In this document: piece by piece, positions 51,995 through 63,357 of the stretch
Layout: each line of letters begins with the position of its first letter
How positions within the stretch are numbered: the first letter of the stretch is position 1
Assembly: GCF_950295315.1 (NCBI RefSeq)
Contig: NC_080181.1
Coordinates: forward strand, 32,306,480-32,370,479
Direction of reading: 5' to 3'
Length of the DNA stretch: 64,000 bases
From: Erinaceus europaeus
Taxonomy: Eukaryota > Chordata > Mammalia > Eulipotyphla > Erinaceidae
Notes under the pieces: generated by a model
Told to the model about the DNA's origin: nothing
The model's database searches: none
Seen by the model: the letters and a program-made list of their open reading frames with translations, nothing else
Translations under genes and position numbers: made by a program

Positions 51995-52037
<43 letters not shown>
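51743..52037 (+). mobile_element. class A SINE, right part, long form
   Basis: TGCAAGGATCAGTGTAAGGA, GGTTTGAGCCCCTGGC B box, CAGGTCTGCAGGCATCTATC, then the 3' module AGGAGCAATGGATTTGTAGT and AGTGATAACCCTAGAGGCAA with an (AATA)n tail. Confidence 0.92.
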
Positions 52038-52108
52038 AAGCATTTTGGGAATATCACTCAGCAATGTGGATCCATCTCAAAGTTCATCCTCCTATCTTTC
52101 TACTATAG

Positions 52109-52155
<47 letters not shown>
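52109..52155. repeat. (AT)n microsatellite
   Basis: A pure AT run of more than 40 bases ending ATATCG. Confidence 0.95.
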
Positions 52156-52156
<1 letters not shown>

Positions 52157-52235
52157 TAGAAGCTTTTATAATGAGCAAAAGATGTCTGGTCATAAGATCA
52201 GAGCTTTCAACTACAGGAGAGATGTCAAGACAACC

Positions 52236-52372
52236 CTGATGATGGTAGAGTAGATGAGGCATTGGACTGTCAGACATGAGGTGCTGAGTTTGATACCTAG
52301 CATCACATGCAATGCTTTGGTTCTCTGTCTCTCTAGTCTCTTTTCAAATGAATGAATAAATGAATGAGTGAA
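52236..52372 (+). mobile_element. class C SINE
   Basis: GATGATGGTAGAGTAGATGA then GGCATTGGACTGTCAGACAT head, GAGTTTGATACCTAGCATCA B box, tail AATGAATGAATAAATGAATG. Confidence 0.75.
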
Positions 52373-52540
52373 TTTGCCAAGCCCTATGGAATGGTCTGAT
52401 AACTGCCTAGTAATAGCAACTACATTTATTTGCTGTAATGTATCCCAAACCCAGAGGTTTATAATTTGAATCATAGCATTTCTTTCTTTTTTAGTCTTTT
52501 ATGTATTTAGTTTTATAATCAAATAAATGTTATTTATATT

Positions 52541-52770
52541 TTTATTTTTATTAGTGATTTAATATTGACGTACACAATTATAAGATAATGGGGGTATAAT
52601 TCCACACCATTCCAACCACCAAAGTTCTGTGTCCACATCCTGTTCACTGGAAACTGCAGTAGTTCTTGCAACATTACAGATGTTATAGATATGGGTTGAC
52701 TTTATATTTATCACTATATATACCTATATTTCCCCCATTTTTTCCTATGGTATTTCCTTCACTGCCTTTC
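52541..52770 (-). mobile_element. L1 3'-end fragment
   Basis: TTATTAGTGATTTAATATTG, ACACCATTCCAACCACCAAA, GTCCACATCCTGTTCACTGG and GGAAACTGCAGTAGTTCTTG are the complement of an L1 3' end ('ccagtgaacaggatgtggac...gaactttggtggt'). The right boundary is unresolved between about 52740 and 52930. Confidence 0.7.
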
Positions 52771-53618
52771 TAAGTCACCCCTACACCTATTACTACTTCT
52801 GAGCTTCTTCCCTTTTTTCCTCTTCTCTCTCTCAGATAAGAGAAACAGTGTCTGGCTTCCTCTGGTGTTTTCCAGATTCATCTCCCTTTCAGTGATGGTA
52901 TAAAAACAACAATATTTATACCATTTTCCCATATTAGGGAGCTACTCTCTTCTCTGATCCAGCTTTCTGGTCCTTTTCCCAGCCACGACATCATCTCCTC
53001 AGACAATAACATGGATCTGCCTGCATATCAGATTTCAGGCTCAGGCAAACAAACAAACAAACAAACAAAGAAAAAACACTAGTATAGCTACAGGCCCTTT
53101 GAAATATAACTAAAATATGCCTACTAGCTATTTTCAAAATGGAGGACCCCCCAACACTTCATCTGCACTATTCTAGGCTTTAGGTCCATGATTGTTCAAC
53201 AATTTGTTTGCCTTTACATGTTAACTCTCTTTTCAGCCACCAGGTTCCCAGATGCTACCAGGATGCGACCAGACTTCCCCAGACAGACAACCCCATCAAT
53301 GTGTCTTGGAGCTCAGCTTCCCCAGAGCCCTTCCCCACTAGGGAAAGAGAGAGACAGGCTGGGAGTATAGATTGACCTGTCAACACCCATGCTCAGACGG
53401 GAAGCAATTACAGAAGCCAGACCTTCCACCTTCTGCATCCCACAATGATCTTGGGTCCATACTCCCAGAGGGTTAAAGAATAGGAAAGCTATCAGGGGAG
53501 GGGATGGGATACGAAGGTCTGGTGGTGGGAATTGTGTGAAATTGTACCCTTCTTATCCTATGGTTCTGTCAATGTTTCCTTTTTATAAATAAAAACTAAA
53601 AAAATAAATAAATAAAAT
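52771..53618 (+). mobile_element. L1-type 3'-end copy
   Basis: GGGAGCTACTCTCTTCTCTG, CACGACATCATCTCCTCAGA, TTAACTCTCTTTTCAGCCAC, ATTACAGAAGCCAGACCTTC and TACCCTTCTTATCCTATGGT then an A-rich tail repeat the order of the 1.03-1.97 kb copy. It is the most complete of the three and has no SINE inside. An (AAAC)n run interrupts it at 53047-53069. Confidence 0.7.
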
Positions 53619-55080
53619 AAGATTCCTGGTGACAGACACTTCAGGTCTTAGTGGGATTAGGGTTCATCGAAGCCATAGCATTCCAATTAGTTTTCAACTA
53701 TACAGAATCATTTTCTTTGACTGATTTTCAGGAGTTAAGAAGGATAGCTATCTCTTCTAGCTCAAAGCTTCAGCATTCAAAGGAAATGGCCTTTAGTGGT
53801 GTTTGGCATAAGCTAAACTTCAAATCAGAAATTTCTAATTTTTGATCAGCTGATTATATCATCAAATTATAGAAGAAAATACATAGGTGTAAAAATAAAA
53901 TTGGGTAGTTGGTAATGAATGACTGTAACAATGCTTAACTTTTTTCTGATTGTTGGCCTTAGACCAACCCACCTTTCTCTCTCCACAGTGTTTTTGGTCA
54001 ACCTGACAGTAAATCTCCCAGCTACTCACTGAAAGGACAGAGGGGTGCCTTTTAAATCATTTATGTGAGGCTAAAGGGATCTGGGAAAACCACTTATATA
54101 TATTAGCTGGTGTTACTTTAAATTTATTAATTCAGACTTGATTACACCAAAGCTTATTTGTTTCTTGCCTGCCCATACAAAACTTTAAAATCTGCTAGTG
54201 AATTTTCAGATGAGTACCATTTTTAATTTATTACAATCCTTAGGTCTGTCTAAGATTTTCAAGATTAAAAAAATCTTTTATATCAGTACAAATATTTAAT
54301 AAAAGCAGTCTCAAAAAATGTCCCAAGGAATTTCTAATGCTCACACTGCTATTCCCAGGAAAGCTATCGTGTATAATTATAGTTTGTTTTGACCCTCAGA
54401 AATTGTGAAATACTCATGACATTTCCTTTTGATTATTCTAAAGCTGAATTTGTGGATGTATGGTGTATTCAAATACTTATTTGAAGCTCTGTATTTTCAA
54501 GGCACCCTGTATCCTCATCTATCATTTGTGAAAGCAATTTCTGGGTAGCATAACTGTTATCCTGAGTAATGATAGAGATAATCCTAGTGTATTACAGGGA
54601 GTTGTTCTTGTTCATTATAATGTGTGTTTGAAAAGAAATGTATGGTGGTAATTGTGTAAGCAGGAATGAAGCTGGCTAATCCTGCTTCAGCTCTGTGACT
54701 TTGAGGGGAGTTGGATGGGAGTGGCCATCCTACTGGGACATCAGCTTTCTTGCTCATAGCACAGAGGGTAGGGGGATCTCATCTCTGTGCAGAAGAGTTT
54801 GGTCACATTATCATACTGGCTGGGAACAACCTGGTGGTAGAGAACCTGGTGGTGTGAATTCCTTAGGTCCAAAATATTATCATGAAGTTCCTCCTACACT
54901 TTTGGGCAGGAGACCCCTTATTTTTGGTTGATTTATTGTGTTGGTCATATTCCTGTGATGTTAGCATGATATGGTGGTGGCTCTTTGTAGAGTGAATTTG
55001 GGAAGAATGAAGAGCCCTTGAGGTTTCCCTGGGCATCTTTCAGTCAACACATACTTATTCTCACTCTTCTTTTTCTCTCA
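53619..55080. other. unique stretch
   Basis: Repeat-poor DNA. No exon or repeat recognised. Confidence 0.45.
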
Positions 55081-57192
55081 TTTCTAGCATGGCTCAGCTG
55101 AGATATGTCTGGCATGTATCTCTCAATCACATCTAGCATATCTTGGATAGTAACAGAGAGAGTCCTGATGGACCCAACCAAGACGTCCAATACACTTGCT
55201 TCCAAAGGTAAATTGAAACTCTAGTGTCTTTCTCAATAATGACTTGAGAAAAAGCTCACTGACTCTGCTATGGAATTTTATCCAGGACCAGCAAAGAATT
55301 TATCTATTCTCCAGCTGCCTCCTTCACTCTATGCTATTTAAATAATCCTTTCATTAAGAAGTCTGTTCTTACAAAGCCCCTCTTTAATACCGTGGAGAGA
55401 ATGTTCTTATTTTCTTAGAGATTTCTTATGAGAGAAAGTATATTTATCCATGACTTCTCTCTATGAAGTGACCTGGAGAAAGTATTTCAAACCAGAGTAT
55501 CAATTCCCTCTCAGATCAGTCTCTACACGATGACAACCCCAAGGACACAAAATTAAAGACTCTTCTCTGGTGACATCATTCAGTAAGAAATTCCTTCAAT
55601 CCCGACGTTCTATTGATTATATAGTTTTGGATCAGCCAGCTCATTTGGGTGACAGATGATTTGTGCCCTTGCATTACCCTTGTATTTCACAGGCTTTAGA
55701 AGATTTTTGGAGCCATCATGAATATTAAACAGTCAGAAACTCCGGGTGGAGAAATTCTCATGCTTGAGAACAGATCCTTGTTTATTAAGGTCTATTTGTG
55801 TTTTACTCAGATGTCTATTTGCTGGGCAGTCTTTCTTATTTTTTTATTTTTTATTTTGTTTGTTCTATTGGAAATGACAACACATATATACAAGAAAAGG
55901 AAAAAAAAACTAAACCAGAAAAAATGTTTTTAAGATTTAAACAAGAGGTATGTCAAAGCCAAGGGCAGCATGGCTCAGAGAATGACAAGCTATTCTGGAC
56001 AGGTTCCCTGCCTCTCTCCTCTGAAGTGGCTTTATCAAGGGCCATCTGGTCAACTCGGCATGCTTGGAGAAGCAACACAGGGGTCCAGATGGATGGGTTC
56101 TTGGGGAGCTCTTTCAACAACCATGCACCCAACCCTTGAGTCACCATATGCCAAAAGGTCACCTCGAGTTAAAGCCTGCATTTGGAGTCAGCACCCCTGT
56201 GCTTCTGGGGACTGTGGGACTCTTAATGAATGCATCATTGCAATTATTCAAAGTACTGACACCACTGATAGCATTCACATGGTCTCATCTGAGGTTACAG
56301 AGAATAAAACTAAAAGGAAGAAATGGAGTGGATGGATGGAATCTCACTGAGGGAATATGGGGCAGGGGTGCAGAGCCAGGTCCTGAGGCAAGCTCACAGG
56401 GTGGTTCAGGTTCATGGTTCTCTTTTTGGTTGCTGTCCTACAATGTAAATGCCAGGCAGGTCCACCACTCCTCCTAGACCCAGAAAGTAGCTTCATCTCT
56501 ATTCTGCAAGTGGGCAGGCCCAAAGCTTAGGGGACTCAGGAGGAAATGTGAAAGAAGAGTGCAAATGTGAGGGAGAATTAGTTCTTTTCTGCCCAATATT
56601 TAAGCCATGACCTGAAGCAACGAAAGAAAAAAATTTTAAAAGGCAGTTTTAAGAAAGTGTGACTTCTCTGATTCTCTTTTAAAAAGTGCAGCATTACCTG
56701 AAGGTAGAAAGGCAGCATGGCATTTGTGGTTCTCTCTTAGCCTCAGCCTCCTCCATCTCTGAGAGCTTTGCAGAACACTCCAGCCATTTATGGCTCCTCT
56801 GTCCAGGGGCCCTCAGAGCCTCTCTCCTTGGCATATCTATCAATACTTCGTCGTGAGATCAGTGAACCTTCCCAAGGTGGCAGGTTGCTATAACCTCAAG
56901 CTGGTGGCCTGCTGTGAGTGGCACACGCTCCACCAGAGCCCCCTCAGCAGAGTGGGAAATCTCATTACAGCCTGACATTTGCTGAGCATCCCCAGAGGAC
57001 AAAGGTTCCCATTCCAATCATTGAGCCCCAATGTGGGGGGGCCCCAGCAGGCAGTGTGGTGGTGGCTGGTGGGTGGTGTGGAGACTGAGCTGTCATCCTC
57101 TGCTTCAGTCAGGCTCCACCATCTCCTGCAACCCTGAAGGAATCCTGTATTCCTGCGGAAACCTTTTGAGTTGGGAGACTAAAATATTTTCC
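55081..57192. other. unique stretch
   Basis: Open frames of 113-137 residues overlap at 55798-56477 on both strands, but none shows a domain and they are not supported by splice context. T- and A-rich short runs at 55832-55864 and 55895-55908. Confidence 0.45.
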
Positions 57193-57420
57193 CAGGGCCA
57201 GAGGGTGGCATATCCAGTTGAGTGCACAGCTTACCATGTGCAGTGACTTGGGTTCAAGCACTGGGTCCCTCACCTGCAGGGGAGAAGCTTCATGAGTGGT
57301 GAAGCAAAGTTACTCTCTGCCTCTCTAGCTCTCCTTTGCCTCTCAATTTCTCTGGAAGTGGTGGATTTGTCGTTCAGGTGCTGAGCCCCTGCAATATCTC
57401 TGGTGACAAAAAAGAAAAAA
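57193..57420 (+). mobile_element. class B SINE, long form, diverged
   Basis: CCAGGGCCAGAGGGTGGCAT head, TTGGGTTCAAGCACTGGGTC B box, CTTCATGAGTGGTGAAGC, then 3' module GGAAGTGGTGGATTTGTCGT and ATATCTCTGGTGACAAAAAA. Confidence 0.85.
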
Positions 57421-57771
57421 TAAATAAAAAAAGAAAGGAAGGAAGAAAGAAAGACATTCTCCTAACCTTTGCCCTCCCCTTCATGTTCTTTTCTGGCATG
57501 GAAAACAGCCTGCAGTCTATTCAGAGCCAGGATGAAAACTGAAACTGTGTTTCCATGGAATTCCTTGCCACCTGGTCTCATGCAGGAGAAAGGGGAGACT
57601 AAAGGAAGCAAAGCCTTTCTTGTGGATATTCAGGAGGGCTTCTCTCAAATCTATATGCACCTGGATGTTCTAGGTAGTGGGCTATGGCTGAACTTCCTTG
57701 TTGACTGGGAATTGATGGAATGGGTTCTTGTCTCTGTGGTCATAGTGATATACTGGAATTGAAATAGACCA
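57421..57771. other. unique stretch after a purine-rich tail
   Basis: AAAGAAAGGAAGGAAGAAAG at about 57431-57450 is the SINE tail; the rest is unassigned. Confidence 0.4.
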
Positions 57772-57935
57772 GTGGAGCTGGTGAAATAGTTCACTTGGTT
57801 AGTGTGCTGCTTTCCTACAGGCATGACCTAGGCTCCAATCTGGCCCTCCCTGCACTGAAGGAAGCGTCAGTGGTGTGGTCTCTCTCCCTCTGTTGCTGTC
57901 TAGAAATAAATAAAATAAAATAAAACAGAATACTA
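57772..57935 (+). mobile_element. class E tRNA-SINE
   Basis: GTGGAGCTGGTGAAATAGTT then CACTTGGTTAGTGTGCTGCT head, GACCTAGGCTCCAATCTGGC B-box region, GCACTGAAGGAAGCGTCAGT body, tail AAATAAATAAAATAAAATAA. Confidence 0.75.
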
Positions 57936-58093
57936 CAATGACTGAGGATATACCAAATAATTACATTCCTGGCCATCTATAGTACAGTAGAGCAATACAG
58001 GAAGCATCACCTCTCTTATTGGTGAGGGTGTGTGTAGAGAGGACCACACACTAGAAGTCAGAAGGATACCTCTGCACCAGGTTTTTGCATATC
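57936..58093. other. unassigned stretch
   Basis: Contains TGTGTGTAGAGAGGACC (58029-58045), found again at 59236. Confidence 0.4.
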
Positions 58094-58305
58094 CACGTAT
58101 TTATTTATTCATTTATTGGGTAAAGACAAAGAGAAAGTACAAAGCGAGAGGGGGAGAGATATGGAGGAAGACAGAGAGACACTGGCAGCACTGCTTCACT
58201 GCTTGTGAAGTTTTCTTCCCATAGATGAGGACTGGGGGGTTTCAATCCAGGTCCTTGTGCATTGTAACATGTGCACTCTAGTGGGTACATTACCATTTGA
58301 CACCC
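58094..58305 (-). mobile_element. class B SINE
   Basis: CGTATTTATTTATTCATTTA tail side, GACAGAGAGACACTGGCAGC, GCTTCACTGCTTGTGAAGTT, TTTCAATCCAGGTCCTTG, head complement GGTACATTACCATTTGACAC. Confidence 0.9.
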
Positions 58306-58504
58306 CCACACACACATAGCAATGTTTTCAAAGTTACTTATCTAATTTACCCCAATACAATAGTCCCTTCCCCTGGCTTAACTTGTAAACAGATCAAAAT
58401 AACTCCCAGTATCTACCTTTGAGTTTTACCCACCTTCCTGATTCTTCCTAATTCAATCTCTTTCTCTCACATTGTACTCCACCAACATTTCATACAGACA
58501 CATT

Positions 58505-58663
58505 TTGTTTTATTTTCTTTATTTTATTTCAGAGAGAAAAAGATAGAAAGAGGCCAGAGCACTGCTCAGCTATGACTTGTGGTGGTGCCAGGGATTAAAC
58601 CTGGAATCTCAGAGCCATTACACAGGAAAGTCTTTTGCATAACACCGTGTTGTCTTCTCACCC
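58505..58663 (-). mobile_element. class D SINE
   Basis: TTTATTTCAGAGAGAAAAAG, GGCCAGAGCACTGCTCAGCT, CCAGGGATTAAACCTGGAAT and head complement TAACACCGTGTTGTCTTCTC. Confidence 0.85.
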
Positions 58664-58821
58664 AGTACTGACCCCTCTTGTGTCAACTTTGTACTGCTGT
58701 TTTACATTCAGATTCTCCAATTTCCCCCTAACCCTGCAAGCTATAAGTCTCATTAATCTATCACCTGTATTTTAGTATTTTATATAAGCAACATACACAT
58801 TTATATTCCTCAGCATTTACT

Positions 58822-58960
58822 CTTTCAAAAAGAGAGAGATGAGAATAATACTATATTACTAAGGCTTCCTCAGTGCCAAAATATTACCATATGATATTTC
58901 TGGGACTTGAGCCTGGGTCAGGCAGAAGTCCTAACAGATGAGCTATTTCTCTGGATCCTT
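58822..58960 (-). mobile_element. diverged tRNA-SINE, class E-like
   Basis: AAGGCTTCCTCAGTGCCAAA, GGGACTTGAGCCTGGGTCAG (B box) and GATGAGCTATTTCTCTGGAT (head complement). Confidence 0.5.
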
Positions 58961-60585
58961 TAGGTTTACTTTCAGAATGAAAATATCACAGAAAAAAGTC
59001 GAAGTCTTCTTTTACCCACAATCCTATCATTGTAGTCACTACATCGAGTTATCATATGTCATCCCTGTGCGTAGATTTCTGAATTTTTGTTGCTGTTGGA
59101 AGATGTTTTTCTTACCTGAATACACCATTACTTCATCCACATTATCTGTATCAAAAAGATGTTGTCCCGGACTTGGGCTTACAGGCTCCAGGCAACTACA
59201 TGCTATCCACCTTAGTCAAGTCATCATGCCCAAGATGTGTGTAGAGAGGACCCCCTGCCAGGAGTCAGGACATATCCACATTGGTCAATTTATGATGCCC
59301 ATCTGTGAGCTGCAGATGATGACAGTCCCAGATTCTTTGTCTGTCTTAAGATTCATTGGAGGAGCCATGAGTCAAACTTCATGAATGGCTATTTGCTAAG
59401 TTTCTGCAAAGTACACAGACTTGTGCTTGGGGCAAAAATACTGTCAACAACAAGACCTATTGTAGCCCTCATGATGCTTGTTCTCTCTTTGAGAATGACA
59501 AAATAGCAAGATACTAAAACACATGTTCCTCAATAAGGACCCCTGCAAGCATGAAAGTTTCTAACCTAGACATAAGAATTCTGTTCTGAATAAGCTTCCG
59601 AACTGAGTCTTTCAGGACAAGGAATTGGCCTGGAGAAGCGAAGGGGGTTGGGAGGGGGTACATAGTTCCTTCCTAGTATACAATGTGATTTTGGGAGTGT
59701 ACTTTATTTGAAGTTCTGTAGTGTAAGTAGCCACCGGTCTGTATTAGCTGAACAGGACGTTTCCCCCCTTGGTATTTCCAGGAAGCCTATCAAGTTTCCT
59801 CCTGGTATGTTTTCCTACTCACCAGGTTTTCTCATCTAGTTACCTTCAGTATTTTTACAGTGTTAGCTGGATATATCAGTGTAGAGAAAGCTGATGAAAT
59901 GAAGGGGCTAATTAATGAAGGTTGCCAGTTGGCATTACATCTACCCATTCCCTCCTTCTCCTCAGGGATTCAGCAGAACCCTGGCCCACAGTGTGGATGT
60001 GGGATCCAGATGTGTTGCTACTTGTGCAGCTGTCATAGCTCTGGCCTTGCAAAAAAGGAACCTGAGGGATGTGGCAGACATATTTTGTCCCTTTTCCACC
60101 CCTTCTAAGTGTATAAAAGCAGAAGAGAGGAAAAGGGAGGGCGGTAATTCTCAGAGAATGGCTCTTTTTTTTTTTCCCTTTTAAAGTCCATTTTTCTCTA
60201 AACTGAACTCTCTGCTCCAGGAAAAGAGCTCTGCCATCCTGTGGAGAGGTTGGCTCAGACAGTGCCATGGTGTAATCCACACCACTGAAAAGAACCACCG
60301 GTGATAGCTCTGGAAGGAGATCAGTCAGAGAAGAGCCTCACCACAGATTTGGCTTCAGAGCAGTCTTTCCAGGAGCAGGGACCCTTTGTTAAGTGCCTGT
60401 GGACTCCAGGAGCTGCAGAGATGCACATGCCCAAGCCTATAAGCAAAGCTCCAGAGAGAGTCTGTATCTTTCTAATGAGCTAGTCATTGGCACAGGGAGA
60501 GAGAGAACTATCAGGAGGGCCAAGTGCTTGGAAATGCAAAGCCAAACAAAACAAAGCAGCTCAGTCCCTCATTTTATGAATTCTG
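58961..60585. other. unique stretch
   Basis: About 1.6 kb with no recognised interspersed repeat. Frames at 58938-59384 and 59912-60298 lack domains and are not called. Confidence 0.45.
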
Positions 60586-60587
60586 GA

Positions 60588-60625
60588 GATCTCTCTCTCT
60601 CTCTCTCCCTCTCTCTCTCTCTCTC
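60588..60625. repeat. (TC)n microsatellite
   Basis: A nearly pure TC run adjoining a minus-strand SINE. Confidence 0.9.
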
Positions 60626-60635
60626 AAATTTATTT

Positions 60636-60930
60636 TTATCTGTTCTGTTGCAACTAGGGTTATTGCTGGAGCTTAGTGCTGGCAAAATGAGTCCACTGCC
60701 ACCAAAATTCATTCTTTTTCCTTTCCATTCCTATTTGGGTAGCAACAGAGAGAAATCAAGAGGGAATGGATAATATAGAGAGGGAGAGAGAAAGAAAAAT
60801 ATTTGCAGTGACTTCATCACTCATGAAGCTTTCTACCCCACTCTTCACAGGTAAGGAATGGGGGGACTTAAATCTGGGACCATGCAGAAGGAAATGCATG
60901 TTTTCTACTGATTACACCAGGGCTCCCAAC
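60636..60930 (-). mobile_element. long-form class B SINE, diverged
   Basis: CTAGGGTTATTGCTGGAGCT (3' module), AGCAACAGAGAGAAATCAAG, TCATCACTCATGAAGCTTTC, GGACTTAAATCTGGGACC, head complement GATTACACCAGGGCTCCC. Confidence 0.8.
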
Positions 60931-61129
60931 AGAGGATATCTTCTCTTTACTAACCCACTATACACATAGACTATATAGAAGGATCATTTCTAAGGACCAG
61001 AAAAGTCAGGCAATGAGAGACAAAGGTCCAAAAGAGAGGAGAAGCAAAGAAAGCTGTTCTTGCAATTACCACAGTATATTGCCTTAGAGAAACTTTACAA
61101 GCTGTAGAAGCAGACAGAGCCTTGAGGAT

Positions 61130-61470
61130 TCTGATTTGCAAAGAGGAAGTTAAGAAACTGGGGTGCACAACAATTGTTAGAGAGGCTGTGGGGGAAAGGG
61201 ACTCTTTTACATTGCTGCTGGGCATGTAAGGTGGGTTCAGCACCTATGGAAAACTGTCTAGAGATGTATCAGAACTCTAGAAATGGACTGGCCTTATGAT
61301 CCAGGGAAAACAAAACACTTATCCTAAAAGACCTGTGCATACCAATGCTTATAGAAGCACAATTTTCAGTAGTCCAAACTTTGAAGGAACTTAGACGCCA
61401 AATGACAGATAAATGGCTAAGGAAGTCATGGTACATATATACAATGGATTACTATACAGCTGCAATGCTG
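61130..61470 (+). mobile_element. old L1 fragment (3' of ORF2)
   Basis: ACATTGCTGCTGGGCATGTA, ACCTATGGAAAACTGTCTAG, CTTATGATCCAGGGAAAACA, CATACCAATGCTTATAGAAG and GGTACATATATACAATGGAT match the order of L1 ('attgctggtgggaatgtaa...actatggaaaac...tatgatccagcaa...gtatatatacacaatgga'). Confidence 0.8.
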
Positions 61471-61472
61471 TA

Positions 61473-61533
61473 TGTCAAACTCAGGACCTTATGAGCTCAA
61501 TGCCCTCACTGTGCTACCCCTCAGGTCATCTGA
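61473..61533 (-). mobile_element. possible SINE fragment
   Basis: AAACTCAGGACCTTATGAGC and CTCACTGTGCTACCCCTCAG look like the complement of a B box and head of a tRNA-SINE, placed inside the L1. Confidence 0.4.
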
Positions 61534-61547
61534 ATGAATTAAAGCAA

Positions 61548-61800
61548 GACACAAAAGGATCAAATACACATATATAGCAGGATAAGTTAAAAAAAAATAG
61601 TTAAAGAAAAAAAAAATTCATTATATAAGAAGGTAAAATCCAAGATGTATACATACAACATAGCACTGATATGCAAAGAAGCCAGAAATATAACCCATAT
61701 TGAGTAGAAAAATAAATCAAATGACAACAACCTGAAAACTAACCCAGATATTAGAATTTGTAGACAGGGATATTAAAGTGGTCATTAGAACTGTATTTTG
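61548..61800 (+). mobile_element. L1 fragment, 5' UTR/ORF1-like
   Basis: AACCCAGATATTAGAATTTG, TAGACAGGGATATTAAAGTG and GTCATTAGAACTGTATTTTG parallel older L1 leader sequence ('agacaaggacattaaaacagttattataactgtatt'). Confidence 0.5.
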
Positions 61801-62125
61801 TTTTTATCTATTTATGTATTTGTTTATTTATTTATTTATTTGCTTCCAGGGTTATTGCCGGGGCTTGGTGCCTGCACTACAAATCGAATCCACTACTCCT
61901 GGAGGCCATTTTTTTCCCCTTTGGTTGCCCTTGTTTTTTACCATTGTTGTAATTATTAATGTTATTGCTGTCATTGTTGTTGTATAGGACAGAGAGAGAT
62001 TGAGAGAGGAGGGGAGGCAGAGAGGTGGAGAGAAAGCTAGATACCTCCAGACCTACTTCACTGCTTGTGAGACGACGCCCCTGCAGGTGGGGAGTTGAGG
62101 GCTTAAACCAGGATCCTTAGAGATT
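61801..62125 (-). mobile_element. class A SINE, long form, head missing
   Basis: TTATTTATTTATTTGCTTCC, AGGGTTATTGCCGGGGCTTG (3' module), CCACTACTCCTGGAGGCCAT, GTATAGGACAGAGAGAGATT, GGGCTTAAACCAGGATCC. The element stops after GGATCCTTAG, so the tRNA head (A box) is lacking. Confidence 0.88.
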
Positions 62126-62192
62126 AAAAACTTCAATGTGTGCACTTTAATGGTCACTACACAGTTAGTAAAACAATATGTGTGTGTGTGTA

Positions 62193-62402
62193 GGGGGGTG
62201 TCAGGCAGTGGCACACCCGATTGAGCACACAGGCTACAGTACACAAGGAAGTGGGTTCAAGCCCCTAGTCCCCACCTGCAGGGGGAAAGTTTCATTAGTG
62301 GTGAAATAGGGCGGCATGTGTCTCTCTGTCTTTCTATGGCCCCCTTTCTTCTCGGTTTTTGGCTGTCTCTATCCAATAAATAAATAAAGATTAAAAAAAA
62401 AT
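62193..62402 (+). mobile_element. class B SINE inserted in L1
   Basis: GGTGTCAGGCAGTGGCACAC head, GTGGGTTCAAGCCCCTAGTC B box, tail CTATCCAATAAATAAATAAA. AGTAAAACAATATG at the left and AATAAAACAATGTAG at the right fit a target duplication. Confidence 0.92.
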
Positions 62403-62710
62403 AAAACAATGTAGTACCTATATATATAAGCAACAGGAAACTAGACCAAAACAACAGCACCGATAGCTCAGAAATATTCCAACACATACATAGGCAAGCA
62501 GTCTTTGGCAAAAGAGGAAAGGACATTTAACTGAGAAAAGGATAGATTCTTCAACATGCTAGAGGAACTAGAAATCTATATGCAAAGAAGGAAGTAATCT
62601 AGATACAGATCATACATTTCCTACAAAAAGTGAACTCAAAATAGATCATAATTCTAACCATAAAACTCCTAAAAGGTAACATAAGAGAAAAGAGCGTTAA
62701 TTTCAATAGA
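62403..62710 (+). mobile_element. L1 ORF2 fragment (C-terminal coding region, decayed)
   Basis: TAGCTCAGAAATATTCCAAC, AGTCTTTGGCAAAAGAGGAA, GGAACTAGAAATCTATATGC and AAAGTGAACTCAAAATAGAT, AAAACTCCTAAAAGGTAACA follow the L1 ORF2 order near its C-terminus. All frames are closed by stops. Confidence 0.75.
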
Positions 62711-62880
62711 AAGCAAATAACAAGCCTACAGATATAAATAATATCATAATCACTCACATTGCATGCAAATCATCTAAACAATTCAAAAAAAGCAGTTATC
62801 AAAAGTTGGACACAAGTGATAGATCTCATTTTATGCTAGCTAGAGACACAAAACATTTGCAAGTAAAAGAAATGAAAGGA
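62711..62880. other. unassigned AT-rich stretch
   Basis: Probably more decayed L1, but no firm landmark. Confidence 0.35.
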
Positions 62881-63104
62881 AGATAGTCTATGAAAAAAAA
62901 ACCATTAATGGCTATATTAATAAAAAGGAAAGTAAAGCAGCAGATATAATCAACAGCAAAAAATGTTCAGAGTACTATGAACATTGAAACATCTGCAGAC
63001 AAATTGACAAGCTGAAAACAGAAAGTGAGGGCACAGTGGTAAGAATCAACAATACTCCAGGTCATACAGATAAAGGCTAATAAAGAAATATTATTAGAGT
63101 TTGA
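62881..63104 (+). mobile_element. L1 ORF2 fragment, decayed
   Basis: CAGAGTACTATGAACATTGA then CATCTGCAGACAAATTGACA matches L1 ORF2 ('aacattatgaacaattatatgccaacaaattggacaa'). It continues after the next SINE. Confidence 0.6.
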
Positions 63105-63298
63105 GTAGAGATCACCTGGCAGGGTATAAATGCTATCATATGCAAGGACTTGGGTTCTAGTCCCAGGTCTCCATGTGCAGGGGAGATACTTCCCCAGATG
63201 TGAAGCAGTATAGCTGGTGTTTCTGCTTCTCTTTTTTTCACACACTCACACACTCTCCATTTCTTTTTGTCTTTCACCATCTATTTTTTTAAAAAGTG

Positions 63299-63357
<59 letters not shown>

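Noticed and set aside
55798..56477. Overlapping frames of 113-137 residues
   Set aside because: Several overlapping frames on both strands, without a domain; this pattern is expected by chance in stop-poor DNA.
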